From: Eutypa lata
Lineage: Eukaryota; Ascomycota; Sordariomycetes; Xylariales; Diatrypaceae
Assembly (NCBI GenBank): GCA_022661535.1
Contig: JAKULF010000003.1
Location: 2,852,001 to 2,916,000, forward strand
DNA: 64,000 nt
Reading direction: 5' to 3'
The notes under the pieces were generated by a model. It was given only the letters and a program-made list of their open reading frames with translations. It ran no database searches and was not told the DNA's origin. Of this stretch, positions 23,455 to 33,709 are shown piece by piece. The position numbers were made by a program, and so were the translations under genes. Every line of letters begins with the position of its first letter. Positions within the stretch are counted from its first letter, which is position 1.

Positions 23455-26400
23455 ACACAGAAGAGGGAGATGTTTCTAATCTAGTGGCTTACCTGGTAGA
23501 TCTTGTTGCAGAATTTCCTGTAACCGTGCATAACTTTGATATCGAAGTTTATATCTCCACCTCCGGTAGTGTAGTTGACCTGTATCTAGTTAGATATTAT
23601 CTGAAAACATGGCTATCAGAAGCCGGAAGCCGTATTCTCGGCATAACGTCTAGTTTAGACGAATGTACCAAGGACTTACCATCGTATATCTAAGCGCATC
23701 CGCACCACACTGTGGAATGCCATCAGGGAATGCCGCCTTCTGATACTTGGTTGCCTAGTATGACAAGTTAGCGTCCGCAATTTCTTCATGGTGATATAAT
23801 GGTACATCTTAAAGCCTGCCTAAGAACATCATGCTGGTATAAAGGCACAAGGCTAGACCTCATGCTCTTTAGGTAGGATTTTGAAACTGAGAAAAGTAGA
23901 CACTTACCTTGCCGACCTCTTCAGGAGCTAGGTTACCTTGTAACAGTTTCTCGTGTAGTTTGTCCAATTCAATGCCACTAATGACATCAAGGGGGTCGAT
24001 GACGTTACCTAGAACACATATTAGCTGGGTGATCTTTCTAGATGGTTAAGTGAGTGACTTTGAAAGCTAGGCTAAGCTCTATAATCTAGTCCCGGCACGC
24101 CTCCCAATACTCATCATGTTTGCTCGTGTCAAGACGAAAAGAAAGGGTTCAGCCACTTACCTAACGACTTTGACATCTTTCTGCCGTCCGAATCTGCGAA
24201 TATTGTCAATACCATTACACACCATCAAATAATAGGATACGCTTACCTCTGACCAACGAATGGCAATAGACCTCTTTGAAAGGAACCTCTCCCACCATTT
24301 TCAAACCAAGCATGATCATACTATATTGCATCCTACATTAGTACTTACTTCAATGGGAAAGGAGACACGTAGCTAATAGAATATCCGAAGAAACTACAAG
24401 GGGAAGTGAAGTATTTCAAGTGTATACTCACCGTGCTATCCAGAAAAACAAGATATCCCATCCCGTTTCGAGGACCTCGGTTGGATAGAGATGCTTCAAG
24501 TCAGGGGTCTGATTTGGCCATCCCCTGGAAAGCGTCAAAGTCAGCGATGTCGTCATTTCTAGAAATCGAGGATGAAGATCACTTACAAGGTGCTGAAAGG
24601 CCACAAGCCCGAGGAGAACCATGTGTCAAGCACGTCTTCATCGCGCTCGAGAGTGAACTTTTTGCCTGGAAGGGCCTTTTCGGCCTTGGCTTGGGCTTCC
24701 TCTTCCGTTCGTCCAGAAAACCACCTAGCGTTATCTGCTAGATCATCGACATCGCCTTCGATCTTAGCGTAGTAAACAGGCGCTTGATGACCCCACCAGA
24801 GCTGCCTGGACAGACACCAATCATTAATATCTTCCATCCATCTGAAGTAACTCCTCTCGGCCGTCTCGGGCTTGATCTGTTGTAGGATGTTAGATAGGTT
24901 TCTTCGAAGATTGGGCTTCTATGGCTATCTGAGATGGAGAGAAAGATAAATGCCATACCTTTATCTTGCCATCCTTAACAACTTTGATTGCGTCGCTGGC
25001 AAGTTCCTTCATCCTCATCCACCACTGAGGCTTCATGACAGGCTCGATGATGTCCTTGGACTTGCTACACATGGGAACCTTCATTGCGTTGTCCTTCTTG
25101 TCGACATAAAGCCCCTGCTTCTTGAGATCGTCTTGGATTGTGTATCTGACATCGAATCGCTTTTGACCCTTGTACCTAAATTAGGATTGTTCCATTAGTC
25201 CTGGCTAGCAACTAACACCAATGGTTCTTGACTTACGGCCCGGTGTTACCATTCATTAGCCCATCATCCGTAAGGATGTTGATGAACTTAAGGTTGTGCC
25301 TTTGTCCAAGGGCAAAATCGTTAGGATCGTGAGCGGGTGTGATTTTGACCTATATGTTACAGAGTTAACAATCGCTTTTCGGGCTGAGTTTGACAATATC
25401 GAGGAGCTCGCATCGAGCCTTGTTTAGCGGTTACTTACGGCACCAGTTCCGAAGTCCTTATCAACGTAGTCATCAGCGACAATGGGCATCAAGCGATCTT
25501 TGATGAACGGATGGACAGCGTTCTTCCCCACGAGATGCTTATACCGCTCATCTTGCGGGTGTACAGCGATACCAGTATCACCTAGCATAGTCTCCGGTCG
25601 AGTGGTAGCAACTTCTATGGTTTCGTTGGTGCCCTCGATGGGGTACTTGAAATGGACAATAATACCAAATTCAACCTTCTTGCTGTAGCCAGGCACGTCG
25701 AGAAGTGTTCTTCCCGTCAACTCCTTGTTATCGACTTCGAGGTTCGAGAGTGCCGTGTTGAGCTGAGTACACCAGTTGACCAGGCGGTTAGCTCTGTAAA
25801 TGATGCCTTCCTCGTGGAGCTTGCAGAAGGTCTCGGTAACAGCGGCGGACAGGTTCTTATCCATGGTAAACGCCTCTCTGCTCCAGTCCGTCGAAACACC
25901 CATCTTACGTTGAGCGTTGTTGATTCTGACGTGATAATCCTCCTTCCATTCCCAGATAGTCTCAACGAACTTTTTCCTTCCTAGATCGTGACGAGTCTTG
26001 CCCTGTCGTCTCCACAGCATGTTTTCGACAACGCTCTGTGTAGAAATTCCAGCGTGATCACATCCCGGCACCCAAAGTGTCGTTTTTCCTTGCATTCGGC
26101 TCCATCGCTGATAATATATTAGCGTTTGACTTAGTCAGATATCGGGGAAATAGAGTATCGGTTTACAATCAACACATCCTGGAGTGAATTTCCAAGGGAA
26201 TGGCCCATGTGCAATGCCCCGGTAACATTTGGAGGGGGGATGACAATGACAAACTTGCCCTCCTCCTTAACGTTGCCATCCTCAGCGAATTGAGGTTGGA
26301 AGAAACCTGATTTCTCCCACCAGCTATACCAAGCAGACTCGACGGCTATAGGATTGTATGCCTTGAAATTGGGGTCTTCGAAGGACTTGAGTCTTTTTTT

Positions 26401-26961
26401 CTCGCCGACGGGCGTATCCTCGACGTATTCGGGAAGGGGTTCTTCTTCGGCTTTCGGGGCTTTGGCTTTCTTCTCCTTACCCTTCCCAGCAGCTGGGACA
26501 GCGGCTTGGGCAGCTTGTTTGGACTTCTTCTCCAAGAACTTAGCGGCCTTCTCGGCTTTCTTCCTGTCCTTTTCTACTGTATAGCGCAGGTCGAGGTCAG
26601 ATATCCATGTACTTCGATTGGTGGGGTCAGAGGGAACCCATACACTCCTTCTCGGTCTTGACCTTAGGTTCAGCCTTGGTGGCAGTCGGTGCGGCACCCG
26701 GATCTGAACCAGATGCGTGAACACCTGAACCATCTGTCTGTCCTGCAGCTTCCTTCACGGCACCTTTGACATCGCTGGCAACGGGTGGGGGTGCGCCCTC
26801 GCCCGTCTTGCTCGGGCCATCAGCTGCGCCAACTAAACGAATGACACGAAAAGTCAGTAAACCTAGTAGATAGCGCTAGAGTAGAAGCTAGGAAAGAAAC
26901 CGAAACGGGACGAGCAAGAACTGCACAAACCAATATTACCACGGGCACTGTTTGTAGCCAT
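22304..26961 (-). CDS. VAS1: Valyl-tRNA synthetase
   Basis: Sixteen exons join to 1109 residues. Listed in transcript order: 26931-26961, 26644-26832, 26167-26576, 25439-26107, 25237-25349, 24959-25175, 24587-24876, 24432-24524, 24247-24332, 24161-24193, 23908-24008, 23680-23754, 23493-23579, 23037-23362, 22765-22967, 22304-22710. All introns are GT-AG and phases agree throughout. The enzyme charges tRNA-Val with valine. The class I HIGH motif appears as HMGH (about 196-199) in [17 protein letters not shown], and KMSKS (about 705-709) is in [13 protein letters not shown]. Other marks are [13 protein letters not shown], the editing-domain [12 protein letters not shown], and a C-terminal coiled coil. 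A Lys/Ala-rich eukaryotic N-extension precedes the core. Yeast VAS1 makes both cytosolic and mitochondrial enzyme; this first AUG fits the cytosolic form. Fifteen introns is many for a filamentous ascomycete. Confidence 0.95.
23422..23459. repeat. CA dinucleotide microsatellite in ValRS intron
   Basis: About nineteen CA units with one interruption, lying in the ValRS intron between 23493 and 23362. Confidence 0.95.
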
Positions 26962-27039
26962 TGTGGCACGAGAGAAGCGAAAAGTTGATCTGTAAAGCGG
27001 CCTGCGCACACAGAGTGCTCGAAGCAGTAGTCTAGACAA
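26962..27039 (-). other. In-frame upstream presequence of ValRS without AUG
   Basis: Directly upstream of the ValRS AUG the reading frame stays open for more than 33 codons. Translated from a TTG at 27039 it reads LSRLLLRALCVRR and then PLYRSTFRFSRAT: many Arg, Ser and Leu and no acidic residue, the usual composition of a mitochondrial targeting sequence. No in-frame ATG lies between this and the upstream TAA. Near-cognate starts are TTG at 27037-27039 (A at position -3) and CTG at 27025-27027. An upstream AUG exon spliced into this region is an alternative. Confidence 0.55.
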
Positions 27040-27903
27040 CTTGGCGGTTTCTAAGGGGTATGGACTTGAGAGAAAAGATCTGTCGCATTAGGAGGGAGGG
27101 GGTTGCCGTCTACAGTGCTCTGCTTATGTCTTTGGTGGGCAATAATTTTCTTGAGTCAGAGCTTGAGTCACAGTTACTTGAGACATTGGAAAGGTCTGTT
27201 CTAATTATCTGCAAAATGAGGGGCAGTTGCAAGTACCTATGTACTGTGGGGGAATCGGACCCTAGAGTACCGTCCTAAGTACCTACATACATACATCCCA
27301 CATACATACCCGCTTTCTTCTCAAACAACTCCATACCTACGAAGTATAACATCAATGGAAGCTTTAACAATAATAAAGGGGGCCCCTTTTTCTACCCCGT
27401 GGCCATACATAGGTATTATCGATATTATGAGGCTTACAAGCCAGAACTTCTCATGGTTTACTTGCACTATAGGTGGGATTGTCTAAAATGACGTTATAGG
27501 GGTTTGAAGCTGTCGACACTAACTTGTACTTTACCCCCGATCTTACGTGGAAATAGTAAAGCATCGCCGTTGGTGAATATGTTGGGATGCTGCATACAAA
27601 ACTTCAGGACGAGCTTAGATCATGTCGAAACCTGAAGTTTCAGTGAAATGTTGAACATAAGCTAGAAAACAAAATACAAGTAACTTTCATATTTGGTTTT
27701 ATACCAACATTTCAAGCACTTAAGTCTCAAGACTCTCAAACGTCTTCGTAACACCTACTTAATATGAATAACATGTAAGATTCGGCCTTTTATACACGTA
27801 TTTCTTCCTAAATAGTTCTCTTTTTTTATACACATATCCCTTCCATAACTCACCAGGCCCTACCTACCTATTTCCCATCCCCCTCAACCGTACTACCCCC
27901 ATC
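27040..27903. other. Intergenic region between ValRS and DUF3074 gene
   Basis: Promoter of ValRS on the left and 3' flank of the DUF3074 gene on the right. TACATACA-type microsatellite lies near 27281-27310. No further gene seen. Confidence 0.5.
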
Positions 27904-29034
27904 TTAAACCCCAGCAGCAGCCTTTCCCTCCGGCCCCTTATCCACCCCCTTCCCCTTCCCCCTCTCCCTCTCCTTCGCAATCCAGCCCAAGAACAGCGGG
28001 ACATCCTTCCAGATAACAGCCGGCATAGCCATATTCTGGACCCAGGCAGGGAGGACGCCGCGGGCATCGCTAGCAGTAGCCATGAGCCACTCGACGCCAC
28101 GGCCGCCGCCGGGAAGCGTCCTGACCCTCTCGACGCTGACATACACAGCGACCAAAGCTCCCGGCTTGCTAGCTAGCTTGCTGCGCTCCTTGTCTTCGCC
28201 GAAGTCCGGCACCGGTATGCTGATGAAGAAGAACTCGGGCTCGGGCTCAGGAGCACCCTCAACACCACCACCACCACCACCACCACCACCGGCTGGGGGA
28301 ACGGCAACACAGCTCACCTGCAGCACGGGGAACGTGCGGTCGTTCAGCCCCGTACCGACATGGTGGCGCATCTCCTCGACGACGAGACGGAAGTCCCCCC
28401 ACCACGTGACAGTAGACCCATCGCCATCGCCATCCCCATCCCCAGGCCCAGGCTCCGGGATCGCAAGCCTCACGCCCTCGCAATCCCAGCGCACGGCCTC
28501 GTTCACCGCGCGGACGTTCGGCGTGAACGCGGCCTCGGACTCGGCGTGCTCGAGGCGGAAGCAGCGGTCGAACTCAGCGTAAGACGCGGTGCCGGACCTG
28601 GGCTCGTCGGCGTGGACGCTGCGGCGGCAGCACCACATCTCGCCACCACTAGGAACAACAGGGTCCCCATTCTCAACGTCCCTCTCCCCCTCCCCCTCCC
28701 CCTTCCCCTTCTCCTTCTCCTCCCGTTTATTATGGAGGTCAAGGATCCGCCGCAGCGCCGCAGCCGGGATCCTGCGCTCCGAGACCTCGACGGGGGCGTC
28801 GGAGTCGCGGTGCGATTTGGTGCCCTTGGGCTTCCAGAGACCTTGTTCCTTGCTCGGAGAAGAAGACTTGGGGGCCGCCGCGTCGATGAACGGCACGGCC
28901 TCCTGCATGATGGAGGTCAGGAACGGCACCAGCGCGTCACCCGACGCGGTCGCGGGGGGCAGCTGGTCCCGGCGGATCCCCCAGAGCCGGAGGAGCGGGC
29001 CGAGCTCGGGTGAGGGAGTGGAGGTGGAGGCCAT
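27904..29034 (-). CDS. DUF3074 domain protein (START-like)
   Basis: A single exon of 376 residues. The fungal DUF3074 family, predicted to have a START-like lipid-binding fold, is recognised from GEMWCCRRSVHADE, TASYAEFDRCFRLEHAESE, EAAFTPNVRAVNEAVRWDC, WGDFRLVVEEMRHHVG, NDRTFPVLQVSCVAVP, FFFISIPVPDF and the long C-terminal block VEWLMATASDARGVLPAWVQ followed by KDVPLFLGWIAKERER. Biochemical function is not established for the family. No signal peptide or membrane segment is visible, so a cytosolic site is likely. Two low-complexity insertions stand out: an Asp-Gly repeat around residues 198-207 and a ten-Gly run near 250-260. The gene is more GC-rich than its flanks. Confidence 0.85.
   Translation of the reverse strand: MASTSTPSPELGPLLRLWGIRRDQLPPATASGDALVPFLTSIMQEAVPFIDAAAPKSSSPSKEQGLWKPKGTKSHRDSDAPVEVSERRIPAAALRRILDLHNKREEKEKGKGEGEGERDVENGDPVVPSGGEMWCCRRSVHADEPRSGTASYAEFDRCFRLEHAESEAAFTPNVRAVNEAVRWDCEGVRLAIPEPGPGDGDGDGDGSTVTWWGDFRLVVEEMRHHVGTGLNDRTFPVLQVSCVAVPPAGGGGGGGGGVEGAPEPEPEFFFISIPVPDFGEDKERSKLASKPGALVAVYVSVERVRTLPGGGRGVEWLMATASDARGVLPAWVQNMAMPAVIWKDVPLFLGWIAKERERGKGKGVDKGPEGKAAAGV
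28263..28290. repeat. CAC repeat encoding poly-Gly in DUF3074 gene
   Basis: About nine pure CAC units on the plus strand, read as GTG/GGT-type repeat on the coding strand and giving the ten-Gly run. Confidence 0.9.
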
Positions 29035-29619
29035 GATATGAAGTAGGGAGCTGAATGGTGTTTTTTCTTCTTCTTTTTGGTGCTTTTCTTTCCCTCTTCC
29101 CTTCTAAGCTAGGATTGAGATATGTGTGTAGCTTGCTAACTATGGCACAGGCACCTCAGCCTGATGGATTTTCCTTTGGATAGGACGCCGCGTTTGCAGA
29201 TTAATTATACGTAGTAGTTATATCGTCGCGCTACCTGGATAAGTTCCGGATCATGTCTTAGAAAGTTAAACTTAAAACATTGGTTTAGTTATGTAAATAG
29301 AGGCAGTTATTTTGGGGGAGGGGTCTTTTAGCTTGCATTATTTAAGTGTGTACTTTTCAGCCTTTCTAGGCCTGGGTGAGACACCGCGTTTCACATATCA
29401 GGGGTCTCAAAAATATTTTCAGTTCATGTCATTTGCTGTTATTTCCGTGAAATCTCATGCAATTATGTTTCATTAGTATTATGTATATATCTTATCTAAT
29501 GTCATCATGGATGTCAAGGCATCCCATCCTATCTTGCGATATGCAGACATAGGCCAAAAACAGCTTGTATGTACAGGAGGCCTGCTATTAAACATTGTTT
29601 CTCTTACGATACGTTTCCC
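29035..29619. other. Intergenic region between DUF3074 gene and CYP51
   Basis: Promoter of the DUF3074 gene and 3' flank of CYP51. No additional feature seen. Confidence 0.5.
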
Positions 29620-31266
29620 CTAGTTTCGCTTCTCCCAATGGATGCTGGCCGGCTCGAGTGGCCTCGAGAATAGCGACGCGTAATCTGTGTCGATGACCTT
29701 GTTGCTGCCATCTACGTTTCGGAACTTGAACAAGCGGACTACCATGGCCGTGATGGTTTGCAATTGCACATTAGCGAACTGTTCACCGATGCAACGATGC
29801 CTTCCAGCACCGAAAGGCAGATAAGGCGATTTTCCACCCTTGCTGACAAGCCCGTATCCATAGTCGATTTTCTCCTCCTCTTCTGCGGTGTTTTGGGAGA
29901 GTTTGGGGGCAAGGGGAGATTCCTTGTTCCATCGCGTAGGCTCCCATAGATTCGGTTCGGGGAAAAACGTAGGGTCTGTCGCTGATACACCAGCTGCCGC
30001 TAGAAGGTTGTGGTTGGTAGGGACAACAAAGTTTGTTCCGGGCACCTGCATGGGCGACTTGACAGCTCGTAGGATAGAGTGGATTGGTGCATGAAGTCGT
30101 AGAGTCTCCTTGATGATATTCTGGTTCAGGGGAAGCTTAGCCAGGTCCTCAAAGGTAAGCGGAGGCAGATCCTCGCCTAGAGCCTCAACCTGTTCACGAT
30201 ACAAAGCTTCCATGATATCGGGACGCGACGCAAGACGTAACATGATCCAAGCGCTCGTAGAAGAAGACGAATGTTGGCCAGCCATGAGCAGGGCAATAAG
30301 CATGTGAGCAATTTCGTGGTCGGGAACCTTGGTACCGTTCTTGTAGGTTGCGTTCATCAAGTGCCACATGATATCCTGCGAACCATCGGCATTGCCCTTC
30401 GCACGGCGCTCCTTGATGATGTCCATGTAGATGCCAGCGATAGTTCGCTGAGCACGGTCTCGTCGCGCATTCCAGGGGAGAGGGGCCCAGTGGAGCATGA
30501 AGTTGACTGGAGTGAAACCCATATCCAGATCATGGTAGAGATCGGCAATGTTTTCGTTGAACCGGTTACGCACCTCCTTGCCCTGAAGCGAATGCGAGGC
30601 GGTGAAGATCGTGAGTTCGGCCATGTTCTTAGGGATGTTGACGACGCCAGATTGGCCCTTGAATAGGGGGTTCTTCTTGAAGTAGCTAGTCACTTCATCG
30701 GCGATAATAGGTACGTAGGATTGGAAAGCAGGGGTCGTGAGGGCAATTTTCATGAACTATACAGTCACCAGTTAGTGTATTTCTAGAAATGCTGCTGATG
30801 AATTGCGACTAACCTTCTTCTGTTCCATGAGCTTGGAGTTCGGGCAGTCGTAGACGACATCCTTGCCGAACACGGGTGTCGTTAGGACGGTGTAGATATC
30901 CTCGGCACAAACGTCCTTGAGCTTTCCATTCAAGATGAAATCGTTGCCCGAAGGACCCACGTACACAGTCGTCTTTCGGCCAAGGAGGACGAAGGTGAAG
31001 ATATCGCCGTACTTAGCGCGCATCTCGTGGAAGAAACGCGGAGGATCCATGCCATAGGTAATGGTACTCCCAATGACGGGAAACCAGTGAAAAACGACGG
31101 GAGGTTCATTGGAGTTCTTGAAGAGGATCTGGCCTAGTACATTGAAAACGACAGAGAGGGTTATAAAACCAAAGACAGCAATGCCCACTTGCGACGCGAT
31201 TGAAAGCTGAGAGAATTGCTGGGTTAAGGGGGACAATTGCCCCGTAACATCTTCGATGACGCCCAT
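29620..31266 (-). CDS. CYP51B: Sterol 14-alpha-demethylase, CYP51B type
   Basis: Two exons, 30814-31266 and 29620-30756, give 529 residues, separated by a 57-bp intron (GTTAGT...TATAG). The enzyme removes the 14-alpha methyl group of lanosterol or eburicol in ergosterol synthesis, in the ER membrane, and is the azole target. An N-terminal membrane anchor lies at about 27-48. Key motifs are [17 protein letters not shown], the I-helix [34 protein letters not shown] (ExxR at 368-371) and the heme loop [15 protein letters not shown] with Cys473. Tyr125 and Tyr139, matching the Candida albicans Y118 and Y132 positions, are both present, so the common Tyr resistance change is absent. The sequence around the heme loop ([12 protein letters not shown]) resembles CYP51B rather than CYP51A paralogues. 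Confidence 0.96.
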
Positions 31267-33709
31267 AGTTGATAAATATGCAGGAAAGGGGAAAAAGAGA
31301 GGAATAACTGCAATATACCCAGAACCAATCCTCACTCCCCAAAGTGCTACTGCTACTGCTACTGTCTGATGTTGGGGGGTTCTAATTGAGGATGGGAAAT
31401 GGAATCTTTTTAAAAACAGAAAATAATTCCCGAGACAAGTGATAACGGTAGATAATTCCAGGATATGGTATTTTGTATTTTCATGGCACGATTGCAGGAA
31501 ATTGATAGGTCCAGAAATGGACCAATTAGAGGGGCGACGTATTCGTATTTCTCCAGGAGAGGAACTTAGAGGAACTTAGCTTGCACCACTTTGGTCAATT
31601 TTGAAAGACGTACCTTACGATTGGCAGATTAGACGGCGTAGCCCGTTATAAAAAGAGGACGTCCCCTGCCAAGACTTTAAAACGTCCCCTCGGAAAGAAG
31701 TTGGGTTCGGCAATGGATGTCGATGTCATGCAGCTGATGTAATTAGGGATGTTTGTTTGTCTTGTCGGTGTAGGAAAATACATGTAGTTAACTACATAGT
31801 ATCCTGTGTTGACTTCAAATAATTGAGATATTGGACTTCAGTCTAACATGATAAGTACTTTTAAGGTTAGGTACTTACCCTATCCCGAAGTTACATTGCG
31901 CACTTACACGCTCTAAAGGCTCTAGTTAAAGCGACGATAAAATTCAATGTTGATAAGGGGTAATGTACGTAGGTACTTAACTGGCCTTATGTAAGCTGGA
32001 ATGCAATACGAATACGACCCACCAATAGGAGAATAGGTATTGAAGTCATGGTATACTCACGTGTCAAGCTTAACAACCGTTCGTGAGCCGTTGGTTGAAG
32101 GATTTCTCCAAACTGCCTATATTGATGAATATGCTGTATGTTTCCATCGATGGGTTCGAAATGCTCAGTACTCCAAATCTATCTCTGAGCTGGAGATAAG
32201 CTGGAGACATTTGTGACTCAAGGTCTCCTACATATGTATGCAACAGATTAGTAGCCCACTCACGTGATTAGGACTCTACGAACAGAACCAATATGCACTG
32301 AGAACTGTAAGCATCTTTCTGAATTGCAAGTTAAGCACCTATCTCGTCTCTCGGTATGTTTTCTTATAAAGACCCGTTAAGCTTAGTGGACGGCGTAGAG
32401 TAGTTCCTCTACTATAGATACATGAATGTATGTAGTTCTACCTAAGCAGAACTCTAAACTAATCAAGATGCTATCAAGATACGTAAGAAAATATATATCC
32501 AAGGCAACTTGGTGCCGAAATCTAGCAGATACCTCGAGTAATGATAATGGGACACTGAAGGCAAAGCAAGCAATGCGGAGTCCTCCAACGTCTCCAACTT
32601 TGCATGGACCCTTCGTTCCTACCGTCAAGCATCTATCTTCGTATTCGGACCGCCCTTGGCTGCTGGATAAGACCGAGAGGGCTATGTCGTAAACTTAATG
32701 GATATCGAGTAATGTCTACGGTGTTCATTCATTAGCCTAGGCATGGGAAACCGCAGAGAACCATGACGGAATCTACACCCTCAAGCGGGTCAATATCGCT
32801 GGTCCTATCAATGTTAGCATAGTCAAACTATCCCGAGGCATCGCAAACCACCTGGTGGACAGCATATAACTCTTCGCAAATTGTCTGTTCTCGACCAAAC
32901 TAACCCCATACGCAATAGGTAATGCTACTCTACCGAAGCTCCTTATCAAGAAAAACACTCGTTTGGGCTGTCATTGCTTAGAGCTCATTAGGAATAGTAC
33001 TAGGACGATAGTATGTAGTTCCTTTGGTGAAACTATCAGTATATGCGCCTACTCATCATGAAAGAACATCTCCGAGATAGCTAGTACGAGGCTGCTCTGC
33101 TTAACTTAAACCTAGTTAACCTCTAGTTAATGTAGAAACTGTACACACATATCATGCAAACCGATGGATGAAACCGGGAGCGTCTTGTAATTCGAGCAGA
33201 CGTGAACCGCGAAATATATCGAGTAATGGTCAATTAATCCTGCTTAATCATGCCGGCAAGTCATGACACTTCAAACCAAAAGAAATCACCTAACGACTTA
33301 AGTTGAATGTTGTTTAGAGTTAGGAAATCAATTTCTTATATGCCTATGTGGCAAAAACGATAGTAAGCCGCGCCCGCCATTCCTCGCGGATGGGGATATA
33401 TATCTATCTACCCTCCCTGGCAATGCAATGCGATGCTGTTAACAAGAAGAAGTTCTCTAGTGAGTAACGCGTCCCCTTTCCCAAGGTATCTTTATCTAGT
33501 GGTCCTAATCAAATCAAATCGAATCAACAAAACATGCCCCCTTTCCTTTCCTTTCCCTGCCGGAACGCCAAGTAGATGCTATGCGAATATGCGATGCTAA
33601 TAATGTAAACAATGTTTCTCCCCTTCTTCCCCTTCTCCTTCCCTACCTACCCTCTTTCCGACTTAAATAACTCCAAGTTTTCGTCGCCGCGTGTATGCGT
33701 GTGCTTGCT
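31267..33709. other. Intergenic region upstream of CYP51
   Basis: The CYP51 promoter lies at the left, the 3' flank of the GT23-like gene at the right. Short frames such as 32426-32692 show no domain. I could not confidently call a sterol regulatory element. Confidence 0.45.

Noticed and set aside
28082..29041. Plus-strand frames of 150-217 codons opposite the DUF3074 gene
   Set aside because: Antisense shadows of a GC-rich gene with recognised domains on the other strand.
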